DNA of 64,000 bases from Candidatus Tisiphia endosymbiont of Nedyus quadrimaculatus (GTDB lineage Bacteria > Pseudomonadota > Alphaproteobacteria > Rickettsiales > Rickettsiaceae): NCBI RefSeq assembly GCF_964059235.1, contig NZ_OZ060452.1:434001-498000 (forward strand), read 5' to 3'. How positions within the stretch are numbered: the stretch's first letter is position 1; every line of letters begins with the position of its first letter. The position numbers and the translations under genes were made by a program. Of the stretch, positions 29,401-36,801 are shown piece after piece. The notes beneath the pieces were generated by a model that was given only the letters and a program-made list of their open reading frames with translations, had not been told where the DNA came from and did no database searches.

Positions 29401-29791
29401 AGTTTGGTGTTGTGAAGAAGGTATTTTATCAAAAAATAGGGCGGAAGATATTAGTGTTAAGGGCAATTTGGTGTATGCTATAATGGGGCATTGTTACCTT
29501 TGGAAAAATTTGAGCATAGATAGGATAATAGCTGCGGGTAGTACAGAAATGATGGAAGCTATAAGAGATATAAAAGATGATTTTTTTGGTAACAAAACTC
29601 AACTAATAGTAAGTCTTAATTCTCCTATGCAGTGTATGATGAAAGGTATTTGTGGACAATGCATTCAGAAAGTTACAGATGAAAGGAAATATATTTTTAC
29701 TTGTGCCTGCCAAGATCAAGATGCAAAAATAGTTGACTTCACAGGGTTTAAAAGTCGTTTAGAACAAAACTCTCTCCAAGAAAAAAATTAA
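26492..29791 (+). CDS. Large FAD/NAD(P) oxidoreductase: GltD-like domain plus PyrK/ferredoxin reductase-like C terminus
   Basis: 1099 residues. A helical N-terminal part (1-235) is followed by a cysteine-rich segment (CIYCHKQGKDSC, GCPLK, ICNDCSNACIYQKQ) that probably binds Fe-S clusters. Next a GltD-type FAD/NAD domain (VLVVGQGPAGFSLSHYLL; IIIIGGGLTSIDAA; TYFGDCNPQYSGSVVKAL). The last 290 residues are ferredoxin reductase-like (GQFFRLQNY; GGGVGNAVLCSIAKAL) and end with PMQCMMKGICGQCIQ, the [2Fe-2S] pattern of PyrK. The substrate is unknown. A 58-bp palindrome is inserted in frame at residues 239-258, and a 21-bp one at about 753. The frame stays open throughout. Confidence 0.85.
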   Translation: MVQTFSGSYMTLAFGLDFVDLNKLEGLKKLDEIFLNFLRSHSYSLYEIILSLRANPDQVDQKYYSDFLLEISPVFDDFLAKLFGIEQEIANLRFSHKEFDVIYECKRKFIQRIAVKKYPPEKLKEIDFDSVSIFLEKLLGGEFTQGKFARQVIKWQLDDEKYAFELDIAAKYAAFMVYNRPLAEVEFQRKSNESESILFSLPNKIDKDNLIDLNKVAKYKKHVRVGFDYLNPAHCQSLQCHPHVGRDLDPRLREDDIGIQGDDSISRDDINPSLDTVLNATHYCIYCHKQGKDSCSKGLYSNDSVNILPTTQSKSGCPLKQKISEMNYVKSKGFNLAALAIIVIDNPMVAATGHRICNDCSNACIYQKQEPVDIPLVESNILETTLLLPYGVEIYLLLTNWNPLNIFALMPKPPTNYKVLVVGQGPAGFSLSHYLLRDGHTVVAIDGLKITPLPFDINKPIKYWSDYKKNLSEKIPEGFGGVAEYGITARWDKNNLTILRLILERNSHFKLFGGVSLDSNITMEQVFHLGFDHVALCVGAGKPKIAQMKNFLAKGVKTASDFLMTLQSGGAFLEQSNTNLLIRMPIIIIGGGLTSIDAATESLNYYKLQVEKFLKKYELSVEENGKNHTEQNWTDEDRLIAEEFISHAKLFRQAQDTEAVKKILDELGGVTICYRGKLKDSPAYKLNPEEVMYAMAAGVNFAENMIPLGIDVDQYAYAESIEFDNLGIRKKFKVRTVLMAIGTHKDNSYLEDIYSNDLSITYFGDCNPQYSGSVVKALASSKEGYKFIGKKLIKNKPSFFGNNLDFFAKLDYLLTSRIERINILSYKIVELIIHSPLAAQNFQPGQFFRLQNYSSDISKIIEPLAVTGAYVDAEKGLIHLIVWQNGKSSKLCRYLSQNELVVLMGPSGKPTEILKDSNVVLVGGGVGNAVLCSIAKALKNNNCKIIYFAGYKNLQDRFYQERIEEAADIVVWCCEEGILSKNRAEDISVKGNLVYAIMGHCYLWKNLSIDRIIAAGSTEMMEAIRDIKDDFFGNKTQLIVSLNSPMQCMMKGICGQCIQKVTDERKYIFTCACQDQDAKIVDFTGFKSRLEQNSLQEKN
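27206..27263. repeat. 58-bp palindrome inserted in frame in the oxidoreductase gene
   Basis: CAATGTCATCCTCACGTAGG and its complement around GGATCTAGATCC. It begins exactly on a codon and translates as QCHPHVGRDLDPRLREDDI. It belongs to the family that fills the gaps (GTCATCC...GGATGACAT) and lies before the CIYC cysteine cluster, in what should be a linker. Confidence 0.9.
28750..28770. repeat. ATACTCAAAT-type mini-palindrome within a coding region
   Basis: ATACTCAAAT G ATTTGAGTAT, translated here as IYSNDLSI. Close copies are at 29835-29859 (in ogt), about 56645 (in the Aas fusion) and, degenerate, about 49540 (in mutL) and 27385. Confidence 0.75.
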
Positions 29792-29792
29792 A

Positions 29793-30305
29793 ATGACAAA
29801 AATATATAGATATATAGACTTACCAATTGCTCTAATATACTCAAATGATTTGAATATATTATTGGTATCAGATGGGAACTTCTTAACAGGTTTGTATTTT
29901 GTAGGGCAAAAACATATGCCAATTTTAGATAGTAGCTATCATGAGCAGCAGAATTCCAGTATATTCGATCAAACTTACCAAGAGCTAACAGAATACATAA
30001 ATGGTACTAGAAAAGAATTTACCGTACCTTACCGTTTCACGGGGACTAATTTTCAGGAGAAAGTATGGTCCACCATCTCTGCCATCCCATATGCTAGAGT
30101 GACGAGTTACAAGGATATTGCAAATTTAATATTTGCTCCTAAAGCTGTACGTGTAGTAGCAAACACTGTGGCACGCAACACTTTGTCAATTATAGTGCCA
30201 TGTCATAGGGTTATAGGTACTGATGGTAGACTAACTGGTTACGCTGGAGGACTTGAACTCAAGAAAAAACTTTTAGAATTAGAAGAAGGCTGTTTAAGGA
30301 TATGA
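29793..30305 (+). CDS. ogt: Methylated-DNA--protein-cysteine methyltransferase
   Basis: Repairs O6-alkylguanine by suicidal transfer to its own cysteine. The active site is IVPCHRVIG, followed by GRLTGYAGGLELKKKLLELE; the DNA-binding helix region FQEKVWSTISAIPYARVTSY is typical. Length 170, standard for stand-alone Ogt/AGT. It starts one base after the oxidoreductase stop, so it is probably cotranscribed. Near residue 14 it carries the IYSNDLNI sequence encoded by a mini-palindrome that seems inserted into the usual N-terminal strand. Confidence 0.94.
   Translation: MTKIYRYIDLPIALIYSNDLNILLVSDGNFLTGLYFVGQKHMPILDSSYHEQQNSSIFDQTYQELTEYINGTRKEFTVPYRFTGTNFQEKVWSTISAIPYARVTSYKDIANLIFAPKAVRVVANTVARNTLSIIVPCHRVIGTDGRLTGYAGGLELKKKLLELEEGCLRI
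29835..29859. repeat. Mini-palindrome within ogt
   Basis: ATATACTCAAATGATTTGAA followed by TATAT; nearly the same as the unit at 28750-28770 and in the same reading frame (IYSNDL). Confidence 0.7.
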
Positions 30306-30323
30306 TTGCATCGAGAATGTACT

Positions 30324-30473
30324 ATACTTGATAAAAATCAAGAATTGCGTTGTCGTCTTCAGGGATCGTAGGTAGCCACGTACTAAATGTACGCTCCGCT
30401 CCTCGACCCTTTGACTCCTAGCACTTCATAATTTTGATCTTCGTCTATCAACTCTTCATTTACGAGTAGTATA
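30324..30473. repeat. 150-bp direct repeat, copy 1
   Basis: Shares long identical stretches (for example AATCAAGAATTGCGTTGTCG and GTAGCCACGTACTAAATGTA) with 31329-31472 in the same orientation. Its ends are themselves inverted (ATACTTGAT... / ...GAGTAGTAT). It ends at the nfuA stop codon. Confidence 0.85.
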
Positions 30474-30474
30474 T

Positions 30475-31038
30475 CTATAACTCATCTACAGCTTCAACAG
30501 ATTCTACCTCGGGTATAAAATGTTTAAGCATTGATTCAATACCATTCTTTAAAGTAATAGCTGAACTAGGACATCCCCTGCAGGCTCCATGAAGCTCTAA
30601 TTTTACCACTCCATTTTCAAATCCTCGATATATTATATCACCTCCATCCATGGCAACCGAAGGACGTACACGTGTTTCAATAATTTCTACAATCTGTTGT
30701 TCAATTTCAGACATCTCGTCAGAATTATTTATGGCAGATTGAGCATTTTCCTCATCAAAAACAGTAAAACCAGCAGTAAAATGATCCATAATAACCATCA
30801 AAATTTCAGGTTTTAACACTAGCCAATCACTTTCTTCTTCTTTAGTAATAGTAATAAAATCACTACCAAAAAATACAGATTTTACGTTATTTATACTAAA
30901 TAATTGAACTACTAGCCTGCTTTTACCTTTTGCCTCATCAAGATTACTAAAATGAACCGGCTCGTTAGGGCTAACAGGTATGTTAGGGAAAAATTTTATC
31001 GCATTAGGATTAGGAGTAATTTCAGTTTGAATAAACAT
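30475..31038 (-). CDS. NfuA-type iron-sulfur cluster scaffold
   Basis: Carrier that delivers [4Fe-4S] clusters to apo-enzymes. The N-terminal Nfu domain starts MFIQTEITPNPNAIKFFPN; the C-terminal NifU-like domain has RPSVAMDGGDI and the cluster-binding GACRGCPSSAITLK (C-x-x-C). The start is set at ATG 31038, preceded by GAGGA at good spacing; an upstream ATG at 31134 would run through tRNA-Leu. 187 residues, as in other alphaproteobacterial and mitochondrial NFU1 proteins. It lies just downstream of the tRNA-Leu gene on the same strand. Confidence 0.94.
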   Translation of the reverse strand: MFIQTEITPNPNAIKFFPNIPVSPNEPVHFSNLDEAKGKSRLVVQLFSINNVKSVFFGSDFITITKEEESDWLVLKPEILMVIMDHFTAGFTVFDEENAQSAINNSDEMSEIEQQIVEIIETRVRPSVAMDGGDIIYRGFENGVVKLELHGACRGCPSSAITLKNGIESMLKHFIPEVESVEAVDEL

Positions 31039-31062
31039 ATACTTTTTCCTCGATAAAATGAA

Positions 31063-31148
31063 TGGTACCCGCGGCCAGACTTGAACTGGCAAGGGTTTGC
31101 ACCCCACGGATTTTAAGTCCGTTATGTCTACCATTCCATCACGCGGGC
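31063..31148 (-). tRNA. tRNA-Leu (TAA)
   Basis: Class II tRNA on the reverse strand: acceptor GCCCGCG paired with CGCGGGT, anticodon stem ACGGA/TCCGT with loop CTTAAAA (anticodon TAA, UUA/UUG codons), a long variable arm (GGGGTGCAAACCCTT), T loop AGTTCAAGTCT and an encoded CCA. Confidence 0.95.
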
Positions 31149-31806
31149 AAGGTCAGGTTATTTTAGACTCTATGAAGATTGCACAGACTAATAAAAAAAA
31201 CGCTAAAAAGCAAGTATTTTTACTATAAAAACCTCACTTTGTAAGAATAAATATTCTTATACCGAACTTAATACTACATTTGTAGTATTAAGCTTATTAT
31301 AACCTCAAGTATTGATGTAATAAATTAATATACTCGATGAAAATCAAGAATTGCGTTGTCGTCTTCAGGGATCGTAGGTAGCCACGTACTAAATGTACGC
31401 CTAGCACCTCGATCCTTCGACTCCTGCTACTATCATAATTTTGATTCTATCGTCTATCAACTCTTCATTTATGAGTAGTATAAGTAGGCTCAAGTAATCA
31501 TTGCCATTAGGGCTGATGTCACCCCTGCCGCCATTATATGTCATCCCAGCGAAAGCTGGGATCTAACACTATATAACATACCTTCTATGCTATTTCTTTA
31601 GACCCCTGCCTACGTAGGGGTGACATCCGAAAGAGCAGGGATTGACACTCTAGGCTATTAAACCAATGTCTTACATCAATACTTGAGGTTATTATAGCAT
31701 ATATTTTTTAGGTACTAATAGACTTTTGAAAATTTATTAAAATATCCATTTATTAAATTTATAATAGTTGTATTTTAGTAAATTTAAACCATTAATTGTT
31801 ATTTGA
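31149..31806. repeat. Repeat-rich intergenic region
   Basis: Holds half-palindromes (AACCTCAAGTATTGATGTAA at about 31301 and its inverse near 31670), the second copy of the 150-bp direct repeat, two GTCATCCCAGCGAAAGCTGGG / CCCCTGCCTACGTAGGGG units (about 31500-31630), then about 110 bases of AT-rich DNA before the next gene that should hold its promoter. No gene or RNA was seen. Confidence 0.75.
31329..31472. repeat. 150-bp direct repeat, copy 2
   Basis: Same orientation as 30324-30473, about one kilobase apart, with the nfuA and tRNA-Leu genes in between. The middle part (after the shared ATGTACG) has diverged. Confidence 0.85.
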
Positions 31807-32724
31807 GTGAAAACAACAACTATATTTATACTTCTGTTTATAATTTCCGTAACAAATAAGATTTATGCATCAGCTTGGTTAATTGACTCAGGCAAGTACA
31901 AATATACGGTTACTGCTAGCAATATTGATAAAAATTCTAAAAATATTAAACAAGTAAGAGCCAATCTTTTTCTACAAATTCAGTGTAAATTGGCATATTT
32001 AAAAGATCGTATTAAGTTGGTTAATAATTCATCGGCTCTTTATAATAAGTTATTTAGGCAAATTCAATTTTTAGAGCGTAGATCTAGAGAAATATCCTCA
32101 TACCAAGACGAATTAATGCGAATTTTTGCTATCGAATATGGAATTAATAAAAACCAAAATTTAGGAATTCAATTACTTTATAAAGAAAATAAATTCCAGG
32201 GAAGTAATGACATGAACTACCTGTCTAATAATAAAGAAATTGGTATATTTTATAAAATTAAGCTCTTTCAGAACACTAATAGGATAGTCTCAGTTCAGCC
32301 AAGAATATACATGACCAAAGATGGTTGCCAGCAACAATTTTCTTATGAATTATTATTGCTATCAGCATTTTCCAAAAAAATTCGTACAATTTCAGTATTT
32401 GCTGAAAGTGTTTTTAGTTTTGGGCAAGCCCTAAATAACCCATATACAAGAAGAAGTCATTATAGTTTTTCAATATCTGAAGGCATTGAATTTCAAAATG
32501 GCATTATGTTAGTAGACTTTACCAAATATTATACTAGGAGAAATTACGGTAATATTTATAATAGAACTTTATATAAGCAACTTTCAATTGCAAAAAAGAT
32601 TAAATTTGGTAATCTAGAGAAGAATAGCCTGACAACACAAATAGGGTATTTTTGTGATAAAAGCCTAATTAATAAACATTATAAAATATCAGGAGTAATA
32701 TTTTCCATATGGATGGATGTATAA
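31807..32724 (+). CDS. Exported protein of unknown function
   Basis: 305 residues from a GTG start. It begins with a signal peptide (MKTTTIFILLFIISVTNKIYA, likely cut before SAWLID). The mature part alternates polar and hydrophobic residues in many short segments (NLGIQLLYKEN, EIGIFYKIKLF, YSFSISEGIEF, GIMLVDFTKYY), suggesting a beta-barrel or other beta-rich outer membrane protein. I do not recognise a family. The original start codon of the next gene (GT2 glycosyltransferase, ATG 32709) overlaps its end, so the two were an operon. Confidence 0.75.
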   Translation: MKTTTIFILLFIISVTNKIYASAWLIDSGKYKYTVTASNIDKNSKNIKQVRANLFLQIQCKLAYLKDRIKLVNNSSALYNKLFRQIQFLERRSREISSYQDELMRIFAIEYGINKNQNLGIQLLYKENKFQGSNDMNYLSNNKEIGIFYKIKLFQNTNRIVSVQPRIYMTKDGCQQQFSYELLLLSAFSKKIRTISVFAESVFSFGQALNNPYTRRSHYSFSISEGIEFQNGIMLVDFTKYYTRRNYGNIYNRTLYKQLSIAKKIKFGNLEKNSLTTQIGYFCDKSLINKHYKISGVIFSIWMDV

Positions 32725-32753
32725 AAAATATTAATAGAGAATTTTTAGATATT
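32709..32753 (+). pseudogene. 5' fragment of the GT2 glycosyltransferase gene, cut off by IS982
   Basis: Fifteen codons, MDGCIKNINREFLDI, starting at an ATG that overlaps the end of the exported-protein gene. If the IS982 unit (32754-33754) and one ATATT duplication are removed, this reads in frame into LLKEQLLTDLQISH at 33760, giving a protein of 599 residues. Confidence 0.82.
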
Positions 32754-33754
32754 ACGTCAATTCGGGATAAGGATATTGAGAACATGTAGATTAAAATCAA
32801 ATTTTGTTGAAGGTTTATTTTTCTTTAATGAATAAGCAACAAGAGTAGATAATATATGGACAAAGGCATTTATTGGTGATCTATGTCTAGTATGTTCAAG
32901 GTTCATTTTATTTTTTAGATAATCAAAAACTGTTTCAATTAAGTTACGCTTTCGAAGTAAGATTTTTTCTTTCAAATCCATTAATTTATTTTCCATATTC
33001 TTCTTAATTCCATGAATCATTTTTAAGCCTCTTTCATATAAATTTAAGAACAAATTTTGCTTAATATAACCTTTATCAGCTGCTATAATTCCAGTTAATC
33101 TTTTTGTTAACTCCGGTACTGGAACCCTATCATCTACATTGCCTTTGGTCACTTTTAATGCCATAAACTCCCCTTTATTATTGATTATTACATGTAATTT
33201 AAAACCATAAAAATACCCCATAGAGGATTTACTATGTTTGGCTAATCCTTTAAAAACTTTATTGCTATAACGCCTTTTATTGTGACAAGCTTTAATCGTT
33301 GTAGAGTCAATAAAATAAATACCTGTTTCCTCACCAAACAACAAATGAATCAACATATTTAGCGGTATGAATAATCGTGCCATTAATTCAACAAATCTAT
33401 TATAACTCAAGGCTTTAGGGAAATCATCCTTATGCATGCACTCTATATAACTTTTATAGAAAAATTTAAAATTCTTAGCATAGGATGTATGAAACATAAT
33501 TATTATTGTTAACATTTCACTTAAACTCATGCTACAACAGCGATTTCTCTGCTTATTTGATGGTAATAACTTTCTCTGTTCATACTCCAAATAAATTTTA
33601 CAAAAATCATCTATAAAACTATATAATTCTGTGATATCTTTTTTCATGCCTGTAGTTTGTTTTTTTGTTTAAAAATATAAATACTGCAGGCACTCCTTTT
33701 TGACAATCCTTTTATCTATTACTATTTCATCTATATCTTATCCCGAACTGACGT
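32754..33754 (-). mobile_element. IS982-family insertion sequence with 5-bp target duplication
   Basis: 1001 bp. Inverted ends ACGTCAATTCGGGATAAG (left) and ACGTCAGTTCGGGATAAG (right, reversed). Flanked by ATATT on both sides (32749-32753 and 33755-33759). One transposase gene. The terminal TTCGGGATAAG resembles the arm of the dispersed 38-bp hairpins. Confidence 0.88.
32757..33647 (-). CDS. IS982-family transposase
   Basis: DDE transposase of 296 residues, normal for IS982. Catalytic segments: YFIDSTTIKACHNKR (first D), IIAADKGYIKQNLF (second D) and RNLIETVFDYLKNKM (E). The N-terminal SLSEMLTIIIMFHTSYAKNF is typical of the family. The frame is intact. Reads toward the exported-protein gene, opposite to the glycosyltransferase. 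Confidence 0.95.
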   Translation of the reverse strand: MKKDITELYSFIDDFCKIYLEYEQRKLLPSNKQRNRCCSMSLSEMLTIIIMFHTSYAKNFKFFYKSYIECMHKDDFPKALSYNRFVELMARLFIPLNMLIHLLFGEETGIYFIDSTTIKACHNKRRYSNKVFKGLAKHSKSSMGYFYGFKLHVIINNKGEFMALKVTKGNVDDRVPVPELTKRLTGIIAADKGYIKQNLFLNLYERGLKMIHGIKKNMENKLMDLKEKILLRKRNLIETVFDYLKNKMNLEHTRHRSPINAFVHILSTLVAYSLKKNKPSTKFDFNLHVLNILIPN

Positions 33755-35514
33755 ATATTCTACTAAAAGAACAACTACTTACGGATTTACAAATATCTCA
33801 CGTTAAGTTCAAATTAATTGAGAGTACTGGTGAGAATGATTTTTTTAACGTGATAATTGCAGAAGGAATTATTAATAATGAGATGGTTATAGATATTTTG
33901 TATAAAAATAAATTATTGCCTCTATTGAATGTGCAAGAAACACAGGTTAAGATTTGCGATTATGCAAAAATTGATCAATATGTAGAAAATGGTTATTTCA
34001 TTTATGAAAATGATAAAAGCAATAAAGTGCTTGCTATAAATGACCTAGCTTATTTAAGGAAGTTATCAACAATATATTATAATGTACAGATTAATTTGGT
34101 CAGAAAGAATGACTTCTATCAGCTACTTGAACAAAATTTTAGCCATTTGAATATAATCAAATCCAAATATTTTCTTGAATTTATCTCAGTATACATGGTA
34201 GCAAAAAATATCAATTACACTAAGTCAATCATCATATTTTTTGTGATATATTTTGGAATATTGTTTAATTTTAAACCTCTTTTTCATGTGATTAACATTA
34301 CTTGCTATTTTGCACAAAATATTTTAAAAATTATGCTATTTAACCAAGCTGTCATTGTACAAAATACAGCGTTTAACAGTAGTGATATCTCCATTTTAAA
34401 AAATGATTCTCTACCTATTTACACTATTTTACTTCCATTATATAAAGAATCAAGCAAACTAAAGTCAATTATTAATTATGTCTCTAATATTAATTATCCT
34501 AAACATAAATTAGATGTCAAAATCATTATTGAAGCAGATGATTATTTGATGATCAAGGAAAGTATCCTATATGAATTACCTTCTTATATACATTTGCTTA
34601 AAGTACCTTTTAGTTTACCTAGGACTAAACCTAAAGCCCTTAATTATGCCATGCAATATTGCAGAGGAAAATATGTAGTAATATATGATGCAGAAGATAG
34701 ACCTGATGCTGATCAACTCCTTAAAGCAGTAATAGCCTTTGATGAATTACCGAAAGAATATGTTTGTTTGCAGGCTAAACTTAACTTCTATAATGAGAAT
34801 GAAAATTTACTCACTAAACTTTTTAGCATAGAATATTGTTTATGGTTTAAATATCTTCTGAAGGGTTTAAGCTTGATGGACTTACCAGTAACTCTTGGAG
34901 GAACTAGCAATCATTTTAAGGTTGACGCCTTACAAAAAATAGGTTTTTGGGACGCTTATAATGTTACTGAGGATGCTGATTTAGGAATTAGATTATATTC
35001 TTTTGGTTATAAAGTTCATATGATAGATTCTTATACTTTAGAGGAATCGCCTATAGATCTTATAAGTTGGATAAAGCAAAGATCTCGTTGGATAAAAGGA
35101 TTTATCCAAACATTTTTGGTATTTCTTGCCCAAAAAGACAAATATAAAAGGTTTAAATTTTATCAAATAACTACTATTTTCATTTTTATTGGTTTTTCTT
35201 CTTATGGTTTTTGTTGTTTACCATTTCTAATGCTAACTATTAAAATTAATACATTCGCCATAATTAATTATTTATGGATAATTAACAGTTTTTTTGCTTT
35301 TTCATACCTTTACGGAAGTGCTTTTTTTATTTTACTGACTAAAAAAGGTAAAATAACTAATTTTCGAGCATTAGATATTGCTGCCTTGTTTGTGTGGCCT
35401 CTGTATTTTCTACTACATACGATAGCAAGTTATAAGGCGATTTGGGAGATTATTTTCATGCCTTTCAAATGGGATAAAACTCAGCATGGGGTTAGTACTC
35501 TAGACCTTGAATAA
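33700..35514 (+). CDS. GT2 family glycosyltransferase, N terminus replaced by IS982 sequence
   Basis: Membrane glycosyltransferase. An N-terminal about 130-residue domain resembles the GspE-N-like domain of XagB-type enzymes (EGIINNEMVIDILYKN). One or two membrane segments follow at about 155-215, then the GT2 domain: YTILLPLYKES, VIIEADD, IYDAEDRPDADQL, the acceptor motif TEDADLGIRLYSFGY and QRSRWIKGFIQT (Q-x-x-RW). C-terminal helices complete it. The first 20 residues from the TTG at 33700 come from IS982; native sequence starts at 33760. Expression from a TTG inside the IS is doubtful, so it may be a pseudogene. Confidence 0.82.
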   Translation: MTILLSITISSISYPELTYILLKEQLLTDLQISHVKFKLIESTGENDFFNVIIAEGIINNEMVIDILYKNKLLPLLNVQETQVKICDYAKIDQYVENGYFIYENDKSNKVLAINDLAYLRKLSTIYYNVQINLVRKNDFYQLLEQNFSHLNIIKSKYFLEFISVYMVAKNINYTKSIIIFFVIYFGILFNFKPLFHVINITCYFAQNILKIMLFNQAVIVQNTAFNSSDISILKNDSLPIYTILLPLYKESSKLKSIINYVSNINYPKHKLDVKIIIEADDYLMIKESILYELPSYIHLLKVPFSLPRTKPKALNYAMQYCRGKYVVIYDAEDRPDADQLLKAVIAFDELPKEYVCLQAKLNFYNENENLLTKLFSIEYCLWFKYLLKGLSLMDLPVTLGGTSNHFKVDALQKIGFWDAYNVTEDADLGIRLYSFGYKVHMIDSYTLEESPIDLISWIKQRSRWIKGFIQTFLVFLAQKDKYKRFKFYQITTIFIFIGFSSYGFCCLPFLMLTIKINTFAIINYLWIINSFFAFSYLYGSAFFILLTKKGKITNFRALDIAALFVWPLYFLLHTIASYKAIWEIIFMPFKWDKTQHGVSTLDLE

Positions 35515-35787
35515 CTTAACCTGAATTCGATGTAACTTGTTACATCGAATTCAGGTTAAGTTCAGGTTAAGTTATTTTAGACCCCTGCCTACGCAGGGGT
35601 GACATCGTAGTGTTTATGTTCTCCTTGCGTAGGGTTTATGTCATTCCTGCTTCGGTACGGAATCTAGAAAAATGACCAAGATAGGTTGTTAAGTTATTTT
35701 AGACCGCTACCTTCGCAGGGGTAACATCCGAAGGTGTAGGGAAGATATCGGGATTAAACCGATGTTTTATATCGAACTCAGGTTAAA
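35515..35787. repeat. Palindromic repeats between the convergent GT2 and nuoH genes
   Basis: AACCTGAATTCGATGTAACAAG with its inverse (35519-35556), then TAGACCCCTGCCTACGCAGGGG, a second GTCATTCCTGCTTCGG unit and a closing ATCGAACTCAGGTTAAATTA. Both neighbouring genes end here, so the hairpins can terminate either. Confidence 0.7.
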
Positions 35788-36801
35788 TTAGGGTAAATTA
35801 CCGGTGAACATCAGAACGCTTGATACTAACACCACCCAAAACAAAGTAAAAGGTAAAAATACTTTCCAACCTAAACGCATTAATTGATCGTAACGATATC
35901 TAGGTAATGTTGCTCTTATCCATAAAAAACAAAATAATAAAAACCCGGTTTTTAGTATAAACCACATAAAACCTGGCACAAAATTTAAGACTTTAATGCC
36001 AAAAGGTGGCAAATAGCCACCTAAGAAAAATGTGGAGGTCATACCGCTAGCTAAAATCATATTAGCATACTCACCAAGAAAAAATAATGCAAATCCCATA
36101 GAAGAATATTCAACATTATAACCAGCAACTAGCTCAGACTCAGCTTCTGATAAATCAAAAGGCAATCTGTTCGTTTCTACAAGTACTGATATGAAGAATA
36201 TTACAGCCATAGGTAACAACATCAAATCAACCCACCAAGGAAATAATCTTTGTTTTTCTATGATTTCTGAAAGATTAAGAGTACCCGTTGTTAAAAGTAC
36301 AGTAACAATCACCAACCCTATAGATACTTCGTATGAAATCATCTGAGCTGACGAGCGAACAGCCCCAAGGAAAGCATATTTCGAATTACTTGCCCAGCCC
36401 GCTATGATTATACCATAAACAGCTAACGATGAGATTGCCATAATATACAAAACACCAACATTTATGTCGGCTAGTACAAGTTTCTTATCAAAAGGTATTA
36501 CCGCCCAACCAATTAAACTAAGTATAAGGGTAATCATAGGTGCTAGGGTGAATAATATTTTATCAGCTTGGTTTGGTATAATTGTTTCTTTAAATAATAA
36601 TTTTATTGCATCGGCAATTGGTTGCAATAACCCAAAAGGTCCTACTACATTTGGACCTTTTCGGAGTTGCATTAGCCCTATTACTCTTCGCTCAGCATAG
36701 GTAAGGTAAGCTACGCACAGCAAAAGAGGAATAGTGATAGATAAAGTTTTCAAAGCCACAATAATTAATGGCAATAGATATTGTTGAAAGAACGATATCA
36801 T
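35788..36801 (-). CDS. nuoH: NADH-quinone oxidoreductase subunit H (NuoH/ND1)
   Basis: Membrane subunit of complex I next to the quinone site. 337 residues with about eight helices; signatures include [40 protein letters not shown] and the C-terminal [15 protein letters not shown]. The start is taken at ATG 36801 ([11 protein letters not shown]), which overlaps the nuoG stop as ATGA; the ATG at 36837 would lie inside nuoG. Confidence 0.97.
   Translation of the reverse strand: MISFFQQYLLPLIIVALKTLSITIPLLLCVAYLTYAERRVIGLMQLRKGPNVVGPFGLLQPIADAIKLLFKETIIPNQADKILFTLAPMITLILSLIGWAVIPFDKKLVLADINVGVLYIMAISSLAVYGIIIAGWASNSKYAFLGAVRSSAQMISYEVSIGLVIVTVLLTTGTLNLSEIIEKQRLFPWWVDLMLLPMAVIFFISVLVETNRLPFDLSEAESELVAGYNVEYSSMGFALFFLGEYANMILASGMTSTFFLGGYLPPFGIKVLNFVPGFMWFILKTGFLLFCFLWIRATLPRYRYDQLMRLGWKVFLPFTLFWVVLVSSVLMFTGNLP

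Noticed and set aside
31039-31134. N-terminal extension of NfuA
   Set aside because: It runs through the tRNA-Leu gene; the ATG at 31038 has a good ribosome binding site and matches the family start.
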